DNA of 64,000 nt, taken from Phialocephala subalpina. Taxonomy: Eukaryota > Ascomycota > Leotiomycetes > Helotiales > Mollisiaceae. Below are positions 25,526-38,400 of the stretch, piece by piece. A model generated the notes under the pieces. That model saw only the letters and a list, made by a program, of their open reading frames with translations. It searched no databases and had not been told where the DNA came from. Each line of letters begins with the position of its first letter. Within the stretch, counting starts at the first letter, position 1. Made by a program: the position numbers and the translations under genes. Location: the NCBI GenBank assembly GCA_900073065.1, contig FJOG01000011.1, positions 383,454 through 447,453 on the forward strand, written 5' to 3'.

Positions 25526-27430
25526 TGTGGCGGAGTCGGGTTTGAGGTGGAGGACGTTCGGTTCGGGAAGGAGGGGCAAGGTTTCGTCAGGCCCCAAAAG
25601 AAGAGCTGCATTGATGCATCCAAGAACGTCAGCATATGAAGGCGCAATCTGACGGCGGTTCACGTTCTGATTGCTGTCGTGTTAACCTCATTGAGGAGCA
25701 TGTTTGAATTGGTGCGGGATTGGCGTCCGGGATAGAATTATGAATAATCTGAAGCTGCTTGACCGGGCTGTGGACTGTTTTGATGTGACAACGTGACCAG
25801 CAGGCTGAGTTTTGAAAATTTCTCTTCAAATGCCGGTTTGTTGTTCTTTCTCGAATCCCCATCCTAGAGTTTTTTTCGAATTGACATCATTATCAGATGA
25901 TTCTGTACGCGTCTTTGAAGATTTCGTGCCCTGAACCCTGCCTTAAAGGAGCAAGGCAAGGTCCTGTATACCCAGACCATGTGCGCATGGACCGGGTAGA
26001 GGCTGAAGAGCACGAGGTTCAAATGGCGAGTGCCGACGAGGCCTCCGTAACCTAGTAACGTCACGATAACAGACCTAGATACAGTAGATGATTTGCAAAC
26101 TCCTGAAGGGGGCGGGATCGATGATCCTCCAGATCTTGTCCTCATCGTCTGTCTCAAGCCTCTGTGGATGTTGATGTTGTTTCAGGAGTCTATGCAGACG
26201 CGAGAGCAAATAGGAGAGAAGATCTGTCCGGCCGAACGCTCGGATGTGGACAGCAGCCGGTGCAATCGGCCCCGAGCACATTAGGCTGCGCGCGGTGACT
26301 GCAAACATCTTCACTTCAATGTCGGATTCGTATTCTGTGACTAGGTGGGCATGTAGGGTTCGACTCTTCAGACAGGAATGACCTTATCTCAGCGCTTGGA
26401 TGCCAATGCAATGCAATCGAGCTATCACATGTCACATGCTGCTGTTGTTGATGAACGCAAGAAACCTCAAGATGATCGCCCTTCTTGGCCCGGGCTCTGG
26501 CTCTGGCCCTGGGCGACTGGGGAGGGGTCAACGTGAACATCAACGTCAACGGTTTAGTCACGTGAACGCTAGTGTTTCGAACGTCGTGCAAGCTCCTTCC
26601 CAGCTTGTCTCATCTTCATCCCTTCCTCCAGCCTCTTTCCTCACTACTCGGCAGTGTCATCACCCACGATGTTCTCAATGCTTCCCTGCCTGCGTCGGTG
26701 CTAGAATATCTATTCGCCTCAATCGAGCAGTGGCGCCTTCTCTCACAGACGAAATTCTGCACAGCACGTACAGTACTTGGGCAGCATGATCTCCTGATTC
26801 GATACTCGAGACCATCCAGAGTTGGATCATGAATGCCTGGGCGCCGCCTGGCACTTGTCAACTTGTCGCGTGGGACGCACCGTTTGGCCTGTGTTTTGGA
26901 TGTGGTCTCAGACCGCTGCGTACCTAGCATTCTGGTGTATGCTCTATCTTATCGAGAAAAAGAAGAAGCCTACTGTATCTGCAGTGTACCCGTTGGGATT
27001 TGTGGGTTTACGCCTTTGATCCCGACGATATCTGTCTGCTTTTCGGTGTCAACACGAGTACGATGAGAGAGGACTGATGGACAGTGATGCCGAAAGTTCC
27101 TGATCCCATGCTTATAACCTCAGCTATTTCCCGCCTCCTTGGTTGCGTGTCAGTCACTCTTGAATCATATCTCGAAGGGTACTCCCGGCACCTCAAACGC
27201 GGAGACCATTCAGACACTACCATCTCCCATTCGAGCGCCTCCCGCCCGCCACTGATTCGTGTTCGGCTCTCATCCGGGCCACCTAATCCTAGGCAGTCCA
27301 TGTCAGGGCAGTTCAACGTCGAAATAACCTTACAATCCTCCGTACCGCCAAACCTCCATCGAAACAAGCGTCCCCGCCGGGGTTGTGGCACTGCAAGAAT
27401 TAGTCCGATGACTTTGACACCCCAGCATCA
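25526..27430. other. Intergenic between reductase and regulator
   Basis: About 1.9 kb without a supportable gene. A short hexamer-like stretch (GGCTCTGGCTCTGGCCCTGG) lies near 26497. The distal part is the regulator's promoter. Confidence 0.5.
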
Positions 27431-27435
27431 TATAA
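27431..27435 (+). promoter_or_regulatory. Possible TATA element of the Zn2Cys6 regulator
   Basis: TATAA in the context CATCATATAAGAACCGTC, about 155 bp upstream of the start codon. Weak, position-based prediction. Confidence 0.35.
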
Positions 27436-27589
27436 GAACCGTCTCAAACCAAGCCAGAAAAATCCCGCTTGAGCAGGTGGTTCATGCGCAGCAAGGTGTC
27501 ACGTTGACATCCGTCTAAATTGAAAAACGTCCAATCGCAACACCACTCAACTCAAGCCAATTTCCTCTGATTCAGTAACCGGTACAAAA

Positions 27590-30445
27590 ATGGTCAACAC
27601 TGGAAAGCCGTCGAGGGGATGTTATATGTGCCGAGCTCGACGCATCAAGGTAACTATCACCATCAAGACGTCAAGAACGATGTACTGATCGAGTCCAGTG
27701 TGATGAAGGAAAACCTCATTGCATGCGATGTCAGAAGAGCAAACGCGTATGTCCAGGTTATCGAGATGCCTTCGAGTTGAAGCTGCGAGACGAAAGCAAG
27801 TCGACGAAAAAGAAGCTGAATCGTCGACTGAATCAGCAACAATCAGATCCAAACAATGCTGCCAACCACGCTGAATCTTACCATGGACCCATCGCTCCTT
27901 CGGTCTCGCATTCAAGGAGCAGTTCATCGAGCAGTTTATCGAGCAATTCATCGAGCAGTTCATTGTCGAGCATCACTTCTCAAATGTCCACGACAGGTCG
28001 TAATAGCCCTATTGTGCCGTATGAACATCAGCACAATGTCATCGCTTCACAAATGTCGACTCCCATTCAGCAACAAGCAGCTTGCTATTTTCTCTCCAAT
28101 TTTGTATTGGTCCCCGAAGCTGGTACCATGAGAGGCTACTTGGATTTTGTGCTACCGCTCATGAAGCAGAAAAATCCTCAGACCTCTCTCATATACGCCT
28201 TCTCAGCCGTCACCCTAGCATCACTGAGCACCAGGCCAAACTCCAAGGGTTTGCAATCCACAGCCGATTTATGGTACCTCAAAACACTAAAGGAAATCAA
28301 TGCCGCCCTGAAAGACCCGAAAGTAGCTTCATCTGATGCCACACTTGCTTCGGTGATGTTAATGGCATCATTCGAGGTAAGTCAAACCACTCTTCGCTTC
28401 TTGATGACTATGAAGGCTTACTGACGGCCCGACAGCAATTGACACCAACACGGATGAAGGTTGGAGGATGGGGTTCTCATCTTGACGGTGCTGTAGCCAT
28501 GATCAAATCGACCCCCATAGAGAGATGGTCCACTGGTGTGGGGCGCGACATTTTCATTGCAGTCAGAGCTCACATGGTAATTATTGCGAACCCTTCAATC
28601 CGTACTGATGGCTGATCTATTTCAGACCCTACATTGCATAGCAAATTCAAGAGAAGCGGATTCTTCAGTGGATTGGATGGGCGTTCAAGCATACGACGAC
28701 ATCATACAGTCATTCGCGGCGGTAAATCTCAAAATGGCAGCTCTCCGCGCGGACAACGACAAAACGACAACATTGAAAACGCACACAGCTGAGAACGTTG
28801 AGAAAGTTCTTAAGTTGCTCCGAAGAGCAGAAGCCCTGGATCAGGAATACATGGACTGGATCAAAGCACTCCCAGCTACTTGGACGATCAGGACCGTGGC
28901 TTGGATCGATGGTGAAGTCCCTGATCTCACAACCTCTCTGGTTCATCCCGGCCGAGTTGATGCTTACGGAGAACTATGGATGGCGTACAAGTACAATATT
29001 GTTCGCGCTTGCCGTTTGTTCATATGGACGGTCATTCTTCGTTGCGTCGCTTGGCTTGGTGATCCACGGGACTACAGACTTACGCCAGAATATACGACAG
29101 CGTCCAGAATATGCCAACAGCTCATTGAAGACATTGTTTCCAGCGTTCCCTATTTCTTTGGCTGGAATCGCGATAGGGACACAGCCATGGCGGACAAATC
29201 TAACTTTGCTTGCGGGACTACCGACCACACCGCTGTGAGGCCCCTCGCTGGTTTGTTTGTGATGTGGCCGCTATTTGTTGCTGCGAGCTCAGATTTTGCT
29301 TCACCATCGCAACGGATCTTCCTTCGATCAAGGCTCAAGTATGTTGCAGAGATAATGGGCATCAATCAAGCCATCATCCTCTTTCAGGTACGTCTATCCA
29401 CGTCTTTCAACTTATCTGACTAACACCAATCTAGGTACAGTTAGTTCATCCTTCTATCTACATCGCCCGTGAACGAATGAACTTGCGGCCTACAACGTGC
29501 CAGTCCTCCGATACGCAGGTGAAGATGGTCTCTGGCGTTCCATCTGTGGTCATCTCAGTCCCCAGTCCACCACAATCTCAAGACGGCGTAACATGGACAG
29601 CATCGCCCATCAACAACGAACAAGTCTGGACTGCAAGAGCGACAACACCACCCGAGCAAAAATGGCCAGAACAAGCATGGCAAGCAGCCGCAACGCAAGA
29701 GACCCAGAACTGGAGTGCCTTAATCTCTACGCCACCACAAGACCAGACGTGGAAAGCAACAACCCCGCCACGAGACCAGATTTGGAGCGCGACAGCCACT
29801 TCACCGCCACAAGATCAAGTCTGGAAAGTAACGACACCTCCACACGAACAGACCTGGAACAACGCAACGTCTTCTGCCCCTCAAGACCAAGTCTGGAAAT
29901 CAACAACACCACCGCATGAACAAACTTGGCAGAACACCTCTTCACCACATGAGCAGACCTGGCAGACCACCACGCCACCACAAGACCAACTCTGGAGCGC
30001 CTCGACAGCCAGTCCTCCACACGACATGTGGAAGACCTCCTCCCCACCGCACACCCGAGACCACCTTTGGACTTCACCACCCCCGGCTCACTCCCAACCC
30101 TGGAAACCCACGTCCTCCACCGCATCTGAATTCCCTTCCACGGCAGCCCAACAACTCGACAATACGATGAAATCGCTCCTTTCCCAGGAACACGCTTTGA
30201 ACGAACAAATCTTTCGACAGCCACCACCTGTCACGACAGTTTCTTCTTCCGGAACAACAGCGCCATCACATGACCCTGGCCAGGTATGGAATATGGGATT
30301 CGAGGACTCGGGACCAAGTTGGATCCCAAGGACGTTTACGGATATGGATCAGATGTTTGGGCATGAGAATCTGGACCAGCATTCGCAGGGCCCCGAGAGG
30401 AGCTATAGTAAGGGATTTGGAGTTGCTAGTTCTGGTGCTGCTTGA
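27590..30445 (+). CDS. Zn2Cys6 transcription factor with tryptophan-periodic C-terminal tail
   Basis: 883 aa from five exons: join(27590..27649, 27699..28376, 28436..28576, 28626..29387, 29435..30445); all introns are 47-59 bp with GT/AG ends. The binuclear cluster is complete: Cys11, 14, 21, 28, 31 and 38 (CX2CX6CX6CX2CX6C), split by intron 1 just before Cys21, followed by GYRDAFELKLRDE, a signature of the Fungal_trans_2 (DUF3468) class. A polyserine linker follows (residues about 92-115). The middle (about 150-545) is the helical fungal-specific region. The last exon adds about 320 residues not expected in the family: residues 601-770 carry 16 tryptophans spaced 11-13 apart, then a Gln/Ser-rich end. 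The gene lies 2 kb downstream of the SDR on the same strand, so it is likely the pathway regulator. It lacks the C2H2 fingers of CMR1/BMR1-type melanin regulators, so direct equivalence is not supported. Confidence 0.92.
27903..27985 (+). repeat. Coding polyserine repeat in the regulator
   Basis: Imperfect repeats of AGCAGTTCATCG-like units encode a run of serines broken by Leu and Asn. Such slippage-prone linkers are common between the DNA-binding and activation parts of fungal regulators. Confidence 0.7.
29594..30103 (+). repeat. Coding repeat array, 16 Trp-containing units in the regulator tail
   Basis: Units of 11-13 codons of the general form (T/S)PP-(Q/H)-(D/E)-Q-x-W-x-x-(T/S) follow one another. 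Tryptophans sit at intervals of 11, 12, 5, 11, 13, 11, 13, 11, 13, 11, 11, 11, 12, 13 and 11 residues. Codons differ between units, so the array is old or under protein-level selection. Confidence 0.9.
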
Positions 30446-31585
30446 TTATGATATTCTCTGTGTATCTTTTTATTACGAACGCGAGACTTAGTTACTGGTA
30501 TGGTAAGGATGGGAAACAGAACACTGGAAGGTCGCATTTAGGGCAAGGAAGGGAGGAGCATTTCTTATGACGATATGATTGTGTATAGGTATGACTTGGT
30601 AGGCATGAGTTGCGGTGGAATATTCTTTCTTTCCGTTTGTTTATAGGGTTTGGGTTTAGCGTGGAGAATGGGATGGGAGGGAAAATACCGCTGGACGGAC
30701 GGATTGTCTGTGTATCTAAGTAGCTAAAATTTAACATTTCTATCAATCCCTAGTACTAGGAGAAAAGTTCAAGGTTTTGTGATCCCCTCGTTCTCTGAAA
30801 TGAAAGGGTTTCGATCAAATCATTATTGGTCACTGTCACCAGGAATTAGAATCAAGTCCGCGAATGGGTAGAGAATTGAGAGGTAGAAGGCAGAGGGCGG
30901 ATGGGGAAGCAGAATGGATCAACAGGGAAGGATGAAATGGGCTCATATAATTAGCATGTGAGTGGCTGAACGAGAATTGACGAGGATGCCACAACTAAAT
31001 TCAGCTGCTTCAAGTGGAGTGAGGGAACTTGAGTGGCTGCCTTTCAGATTGGTTATTAGAGCTGGAAATGAGACGCGTCACCACGTTCGCGGGAAGGGAA
31101 GAAGGGAGGAAGGAAGGAAGGGGCAAACTAACTTGCCCAAGGCTGGAGTTAGGGAGGAGCGTTCAGCACTGGTTGATTCTTCTCGCTCATCATCTCATGC
31201 AATCGCTTTTTCATCCCATCTTCGCAATGCTGAGCATTCGAATTTGGAATTTCGTGTTCGTGTTCGGAATGTTGCTGTATTCGAAATAGAATTAACTTTG
31301 CGCATCATTGGTATCTGGGAGTCAAGAAATCAAGATGAAGTGACGCACCGCGCCACAATGCACACTCAGAACCGACTCCCATGTCCTGTTTCCCTTCACG
31401 TCTCAACGCCCAATACCACCCTTGATGCAGCGACACCATTCAACAACATCTTCCATCAAATGATTTCGATCCGTAGCTCTTCCGCATGACCAGCATCGAA
31501 ACTGAGAAACGCATTAGCAATCAGGTTTCAAGAACCTCGTGCCAAAAGCAGCTGGGATGATTATCACTTTGTAAACTTCAAGATA
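30446..31585. other. Intergenic (convergent 3' ends)
   Basis: Lies between the regulator and a minus-strand gene, so it holds two 3' flanks. A purine tract (GAAGGGAGGAAGGAAGG) lies near 31100. A 175-codon frame at 30962-31489 shows no domain and is not supported. Confidence 0.5.
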
Positions 31586-33892
31586 TCAGTCAATCCACGT
31601 CCCTGGCATCCTAGGCTTCTTGTATGTTCCTTGCATCTTTGCCAATTTGGTCATCTTGTTCTGCCAGCGACGCTCGAAACGACGCTTAAAGAGCTTCGCG
31701 AATGCTGTCTCTCTTTCCTGCGTTGGCCAACCTCCCTCCAACATTTCGAGACGGTGAACCCAACGTGGATAGATATAGGGCCAGTTATGCTGCTCCTCAC
31801 GACAGACGTAGTCCATCCGGATATCATGCTCGTCTGGTTCAAAGTGTTTGAATTCATGAAGAACTTCAAACGCGTTGCCTTCTGGATCTATCCACCAATC
31901 CCAAGACAACGAGAATGGTTCTTCATGGGATATATTGAGTACCCGCCTCCTGAGATCTACTGCCTTGAGAAACGGTATTTCAGAACCCTGCAGCTCTTCG
32001 AGGTGGTCGCGCCGCTCAATGGCTAGGTATTCTGCAAGGTCTACACGAGCTGCCCGAAGCATGTCGAGTAGCCTCGCACCAATTACCTCGGAATCGAAGG
32101 GATCAATCATCTCGGCATCAAAGGGACGCTTTGCTATGCTCATAGCAAAGTCGATCAAACTTGGCATACCCACATCCCTAGACATCTCGGCGTACCACCT
32201 CGGACAAATTCCGTGAAGAGCAGCTTTCTTACTTATCAAGTATCGAGCAATTTCTTGCCACTTGAGTACTTCGACTTGATCAATATCGAGGGCGCTGATT
32301 CGCCTTGCGACGACAATCAGGGGCCCTGGAACGAACAGGTTGACGTTTTTCTCCGTCACCCATTGGTGAACTTGGGTACGAAATTCTGCAGCTTGAATGT
32401 CCGTTCCCAAACTAAAGAAATAACTGTAGCAAAAGTCGGTGAAATCCATATCCTGATCAGCAGCAACAAACAGTCTATAGGTACTTTCGATCGTGGTCGA
32501 GAAGACGTCGGCTAGAAATATAAGGCCAGTTGCACGACTAGCACGGCCCAGTCAGATTTGTTTGATGCTTTTCAAAGACTTAAATAACATAGCCATTCTG
32601 ATCGATTTTTGTGGTCTCTTGATGCGAGTCGTCCATGAGGTCAGACTTAGAGGAAGCCAAAAGATCCCGAGGAGTAGGGAAACAGGGCTGTGTATTATAA
32701 ATGGTGCAATTAACTTACAGACCGTAGGCATCTACCACTTTTGCTCCAATTCCCAAGGAGAGGAGCAGATCGCATGTCTCGAAATTATAATACCTGGCTG
32801 CAGGCTCCAGAATACTCAGACAAGATTGGCAATTTTAGACGTTGGAGTAGGCTTACATGCAACAAAGATTGACCTTTGTCATTAACACTATAGGGTGAAA
32901 TCTCTCGGGTGCTAAATAGTTGCTGGAGCCGAGTTACTTCTCCGTTCCTACACATTTGCCATGCCGGGTGGTCGTTTCGAAGTATCGGATAGGTTCGAAG
33001 CGTCCTCTCAATTGATTCGAAGGAGCGAGTACATTGCACTTGCATGCAACGTGACAAGAACGATGGGATGATAAGCCATGATGTTTCGTCTCTAGCATTA
33101 CGATCTTGGTCTTCTTCGAAGGGACTCCGGGATCTTGAGCTGAATCTAGCGGTAACGACGCCCAGAATACCCCTGTAGACCACTTTGTGGGTGGAACAAG
33201 ACGGAGTTCTTGATTGCAGGATACGTTTTGTATGTATGAGGGATTTAGGATTTGGGATTTGGGTATTGTTGTTTGCTGCAATGTCCATACGGAGAACTAC
33301 AAGCTCTCTTGTTATCGCGGAAGTCGCATCGTGGATGGCAGATACCCCACTCGATAGATTTTCCATCCCATACGAATGGAAGGCGCTGTTCAAGCTTCAG
33401 CATAATGAAGGGAGTCCGAGAGGAGTACTAGAAGAGGACAGACGTCAAATTCGTCGTCATAACCAAATTTAATTTACTAATAACATAATACAACTGCATC
33501 TCATACTCGTCAATATCCCCCTTTTTGCAAGCCAGGCGGAAACGGCCAAGCGATCGCACTGCTTGGCTCTTGGTCGTCTCAGTGCGTCTTGTTTTGTCTA
33601 TGAATCCGTCCAACTTCTTCAAAGTCTTATCGCACGACTGAATTGCCTTCAAAATGCTCGGCGAGACGTCAATGTCTAGAACTCCATATTGTGCGCGTTG
33701 ATTTTCGACCAGCTTCCCAACACTTTCGAGGATCAATTCCAACTGCTCTAGCAGATCTAGCAACCGACTCAATTCTTCCGGCGCATCTGCTATCGATCGT
33801 AGGAATCGCTGAATCTCGCGCACTGAATCGACGAGCTGAATCGCGAGCGACACGACAGCGATCCCGCTGGCGGCTGCGCTCAAGCCGTCCAT
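31586..33892 (-). CDS. STAND-type fungal N-terminal (Helo-like) domain protein with ankyrin region
   Basis: Best model complement(join(31586..32511, 32723..32804, 32857..33385, 33444..33892)), 661 aa with all phases consistent. Residues 1-60 (MDGLSAAASGIAVVSLAIQL, then DAPEELSRLLDLLEQLELIL) match the helical N-terminal domain found in fungal STAND/NLR proteins (Pfam Helo_like_N type). The middle carries RTYPILRNDHPAWQMCRNGE, then GQSLLH and an ankyrin-like repeat (FETCDLLLSLGIGAKVVDAYG). The C-terminal 300 residues contain WDWWIDPEGNAFEVLHEF and end in PGTWID. No NACHT or NB-ARC module is present. Weak points: donors 1 and 3 are GTCTGT, acceptor 2 is GAG, and intron 3 is 211 bp, so one exon may be missed or the gene may be decaying. 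Function unknown; the family is linked to non-self recognition. Confidence 0.65.
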
Positions 33893-35456
33893 GCTGACGC
33901 TGGAGCCAAAGTCCTCGAAAAGAAACTGGAAGAAGATGAGAAAGAAAAACATAAAAAATCAATCGACAAAAAATGTGCACAGGCCTTGCTGTGCCCAACA
34001 TGCAGCTGCATTCATCGTTGACCAATAGGATGACTACGACCCTTGAAAAGCAGGCTGATGAGAGCGCCCTGCGATCTGCCTTGGAGCTTTTCATCGCGAA
34101 AATGTGGAGGATGGGATGAAATGCATTGCAGGCTCCAGAGTAGTGTGAACGAAAGAAGTATTCAGATGGGGGCAAACATTAGGATGAGAAGAAATTTCAT
34201 GAGGAAGGAAGGAGCTATCTCCGTCAGCGCCAGAGGGAGGTTGTGCGTGTGCTTAGAAGCATATGGGACTTCTAGGGAGTGGCAATATCAATAGAATCTC
34301 CACCTAATTTAGGAATTTTCCCCGGAAAGTGACGTCAAGGTCCAAATATATCAGCAAATCGCGTGCATGCTCAATTTCCCCGAGTACGACAACGTCACTT
34401 AGGCACGTCGTATGAGACAGAAATTTCGGAGATGGTCATTGCATTGCTCTCTCCTCAACAGCTACATCTCATCATCCACCTCATCTCAACGTCGCAATGC
34501 AATGATCCCCATCTCCACACCCTCAGGGATTCCAGTCAATTCCACTCTTCCCCCCTTCAGGTGTCTTAAGTATGACTGTCGTTACGCAGCTCATATCCCG
34601 AGCGCTGAACCAAGAAGGGAAGAAAGACAAATTCCTCCAATGATCAGTGATTCAGCGATCGCATAGATTTGTTACACAGAGCATGTGCTCGATTCATCCC
34701 ATGCGAATGATCCCAAAAAATGCAAAGGCAAAAGACATGAAGCCTTGATATTTCCCAGTGCAGTTCCCATCATTTCCCGTAGTACGCCTCCCGGTTTCAT
34801 CCCAGATTCAGCAAAGTGAAAACAAAAACTCCTATCACCAATCCCTAGTGCTCAAAATGTCCTCTCCAAACTGAAAATGCATAGGTCCGAGTCCCAGACC
34901 GTTAATGGAAGAGGAATAAAGAAGTAAAGGGCAAAGCTCATCGCAGTGTAAAGCAAGCAAGCAAGAATCCAGTTCAGCGTCCCGCCCACGAAGCAATGAT
35001 CCAACGAAGTAAAGTAGCAGCGCAGCTGAAGTAACACCTTTCCCACCCAACGCGCAAAACTAAAGGATCCTGTCCGCCTGAATCGAAAAGAATTGCCGAA
35101 TCCAGAAATGAACCAAGCTTGTTGACAAAGGAGATTAGAATGAGTGGACTTGAATTGGTATGTGTCGAAAAACATGTTGTATGAAACCCGATTTATGCAG
35201 AGCGCAGCGCGAGCCACTTTTGTGTTTCCTTCCGTGTATATAATGATGACCCCGTTCTGAATGCTGTTTCCGTTCCGTTGTCCTTCTGTGTGATGCGCCT
35301 GAAAATATGAAAAAGGAAGTATGAGATCCTGTGCAACTCGCTGAAGAACGCGGATCCAAGATTTTATCTGTACATGTCGCGATGTTCGTCGACGTTGGGT
35401 GAAATACATGGTGAATGTTTGTACAAGAGAATTGAAAGTGGTGGTGGGGAGAGCGA
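33893..35456. other. Intergenic, no gene recognised
   Basis: The stretch holds the 5' side of the STAND-like gene and the 3' flank of phospholipase C. Frames near 34835-35511 on the minus strand lack domain content. Confidence 0.5.
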
Positions 35457-38400
35457 TTATTGGTGACCGCTGTCGGTAGAGGATTTTGGAGACATGGGTG
35501 TGCGGTTCCAAACGGTCCGACCAATGGTTTTGAGAACTCCAACACTGTCAGTAGTAGTAGCCTCTGGGCCATTGACATAAATGGAGGTGGCAGGGTCGAT
35601 CTTGATTCGGCAAAAGAGAGTCGAGAACAAGAATTGGTCACCGTTGTTGTCGAAGAGAGGTAGAGTTCGATATCCTTGGTTGAGACTAACAAGTTTGGCA
35701 GTGTACGTCGCAAGAGGCAGTCCTTTCTCGTTATAATTGTGTCCATCTGAAGAGCATCGGACAGTCCAACGGACAAACACCAATTCGGGATGCTTGGTCG
35801 TGAGAGTGAACTTGAACTCCTTGTCGAACATTGGGTTGAATCCATTCTCCCTAACGATTTGAGTTCGTCTCCTGTGGGGAGTACCGAGGCCAGATGATCC
35901 ATCTTTCCCTGACGCATCAAGACCGCCTTCGCCAACGACGCCCTTGTTCTCCTTGGTCTTATCATCTGCGTGGTAGACTTCAACTTCAACATAAGGGTCG
36001 ACGGTGCGGTTCGAAGCAAGACCCTTTGGTCGCATAAGTTGTTGTGCCGACTTGACCTCGATCGAGAAGGTCACATTCTTGCGCTCTCTTTTGACGTGAC
36101 CTTCGCCGGCTTCCTCGGGAACTGTAGGGAGCATCTTGATCTCTCGAATTTCGCTTGGCTTGAGAACATAACCAGACTGGTCTGTTCCGGCAGCAAACAT
36201 GGCGTCGTTCATTTGCATGCCAAGGTCATACGTCTGCCAGTTCAAGGCAACCATCTGTACAGAGCGGCGCCAATATTTGAGAGGATCAAAATTGGTGGAA
36301 GCAACACGCCATCCGTTGGGATAGACTCGCATCATGTAGCGCATGTTGTGGCGAGTAATGGTACGTTTGTCCTCTTGAGTTCTGCTGTTCTTGTCGAATG
36401 TGTTTTCCATGAATGAGAAGACGTGATTGTAAGTCTTACTTTCAGGGGCATCGAAGCCATGGAACTTCAGGCCAACACTGTAGATACCAAGTTCTCCAAG
36501 GACCTTGATGATGTTACTCGTCTTGTTCTTACGGCTGCTGTCTCTTGCTCGTGCAATGTCTTCTGTAAGGCTTTCGCTGTCGCTCGTACTACTACTCAGG
36601 CTGTCGTGACCTTCGCTTCCGGAGTATTTCAATTGACTGCGGGTCATGATCCTATTTGCTCGTACGTACGGGCTTGGCGGCAGAAGACCGGCAGAAACGG
36701 TAGAATTATCGAGCTGCAGAGGTCGGACAAGAGGGGAGTTAAGACTGTTGCCACGATTTCGTCCCACCGTTTGTTCCATGACTACTGCGTCTTCGAACAT
36801 ACGAGGCTTCTTGACCTTGATCAGGATTCGACCAAGTAATTGAGATGGCGATGGAAGTTGCTCCGATGTAGGGTCGATCGGCTGTGTTACCAATTTTGAG
36901 CCGCACGTCTCCTTAATGATCTCGGCCATGATTGCTTGCTGTTGCGGATTGCAATGAACCTCGAGCGAAACCCACAGTGGATAGGGAGACTTGACAAAAG
37001 CGTACTTGCTGATCGTTGACATGACATCGGCGAAGGAAACCTGGCTGGTGAGTGTCCGACCATGCATAACAACGGGATTACCATCGCTGCCATTCCAGCA
37101 ATCGACTTCAACGCATCTGCAGCCGCGATTTAGAGCCGAGATATAGGCCTCGACGCTGGATTGGCCGGCTACTTGGCGACCAAGCAGGTAGGTGTTGTGA
37201 GAACTCGAAATGTAGTACTCATTCATGGGCTGATCGAGAGAGTATTCTGCGGGCGCAGTCTTCAAAGGAACGTTGAATGTGGAAATCATGAAGCTGGAAA
37301 GAGCGGCCTCATTCATGCGCGGAATTTCGACATCGCTACCATCTTGTACTTGGTCTCTCGGCTTCGATTTGCGGGCGAACTTAGCGAAAACGGATTCCCA
37401 GTGGCTGCGATTGCCATCGACATCCTCGTTCTGAATCTCGATGAGGAAGTGAAAGAACTCTTCGATGGTGATGCCCTTCTTGGAATCGGATGCTAGCTTT
37501 TGATAAATGGCTCGCACATCTTCCCGACGCTTCATCAGCTTGACGAACTCTTGAAACTCGACGAAGTTCAGACGGCCAGAGCGTGAGACATCGGCTTGAT
37601 CGAATTTGCTTCGAAGGTAGTCAGATGATCCGTAGATGTGGAGCGAGCGGCACAGTCGCTCAACGCCAACAAATTCAATCTCTTCCTCGTCCTCAAGGTG
37701 TGCTCTGTCCTGGAATAGCCTGTTCATCTCGGTCCGCCAGTGCGCTCTAACTGCCTTCTCGTGAAACGATGACAACGATGCCATGAGATCCTGGCGATGT
37801 TTCGAGATAGCATCAAGTGTCGTCGTCCACAAGTCGAATGTCTGGTCGTCGCTCGCGATCAAGTGCATCACTTTCTGTGATCGACCTTTCGATTTGTCTG
37901 GTACAGCGTAAACGATCGAGAAAAATCTCGACTCGTCGGCTTCAGAGACACCAAATTCTTGGCGGTAATTCCGGGCGTTGGCTCCTACTCGAATATCTTT
38001 GATATCGTCGATGTAGAATGATTTTGATGGCCGATTCTTGTCCCAGGATACTTTGGCAGCTTCATGCTCAAGAACAAAAGTCAACAGCTTCTTTTTCTTC
38101 TTAGTGACCTTGGTCATGGTCGTGCCTTGAAGGAGAACGGATGGGATGACTGGCCCAGGGCCTGGACTGTTGCTTGCGATGGTAGACGAGCCGATCGAAG
38201 CTGTGGTGCTGGGAAAGTCCTTGAAAACGTCCAGCCCAAGTCCATATGGTCCATTGCCATCATCCAGATGAAGCTCTGATAGAGTGATTTCATCATCCGT
38301 ATCAGAGAATAGAGCTCCTCTGCCTCCTTCTGGAGCTGTGTTGGTACTGTCACTTCTCCGTCGCATGATGACAGGCCCAGTGCTGTGGTCCCGACTCATT

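Noticed and set aside
26335..26365. Possible tRNA T-arm (GGGTTCGACTC)
   Set aside because: Flanking bases do not form a T-stem and no cloverleaf could be drawn; similar checks at 43290 and 48036 also failed.
35135..36019. 294-codon minus-strand frame
   Set aside because: It is a shadow of the C2/3' part of the phospholipase C gene on the same strand in another frame.
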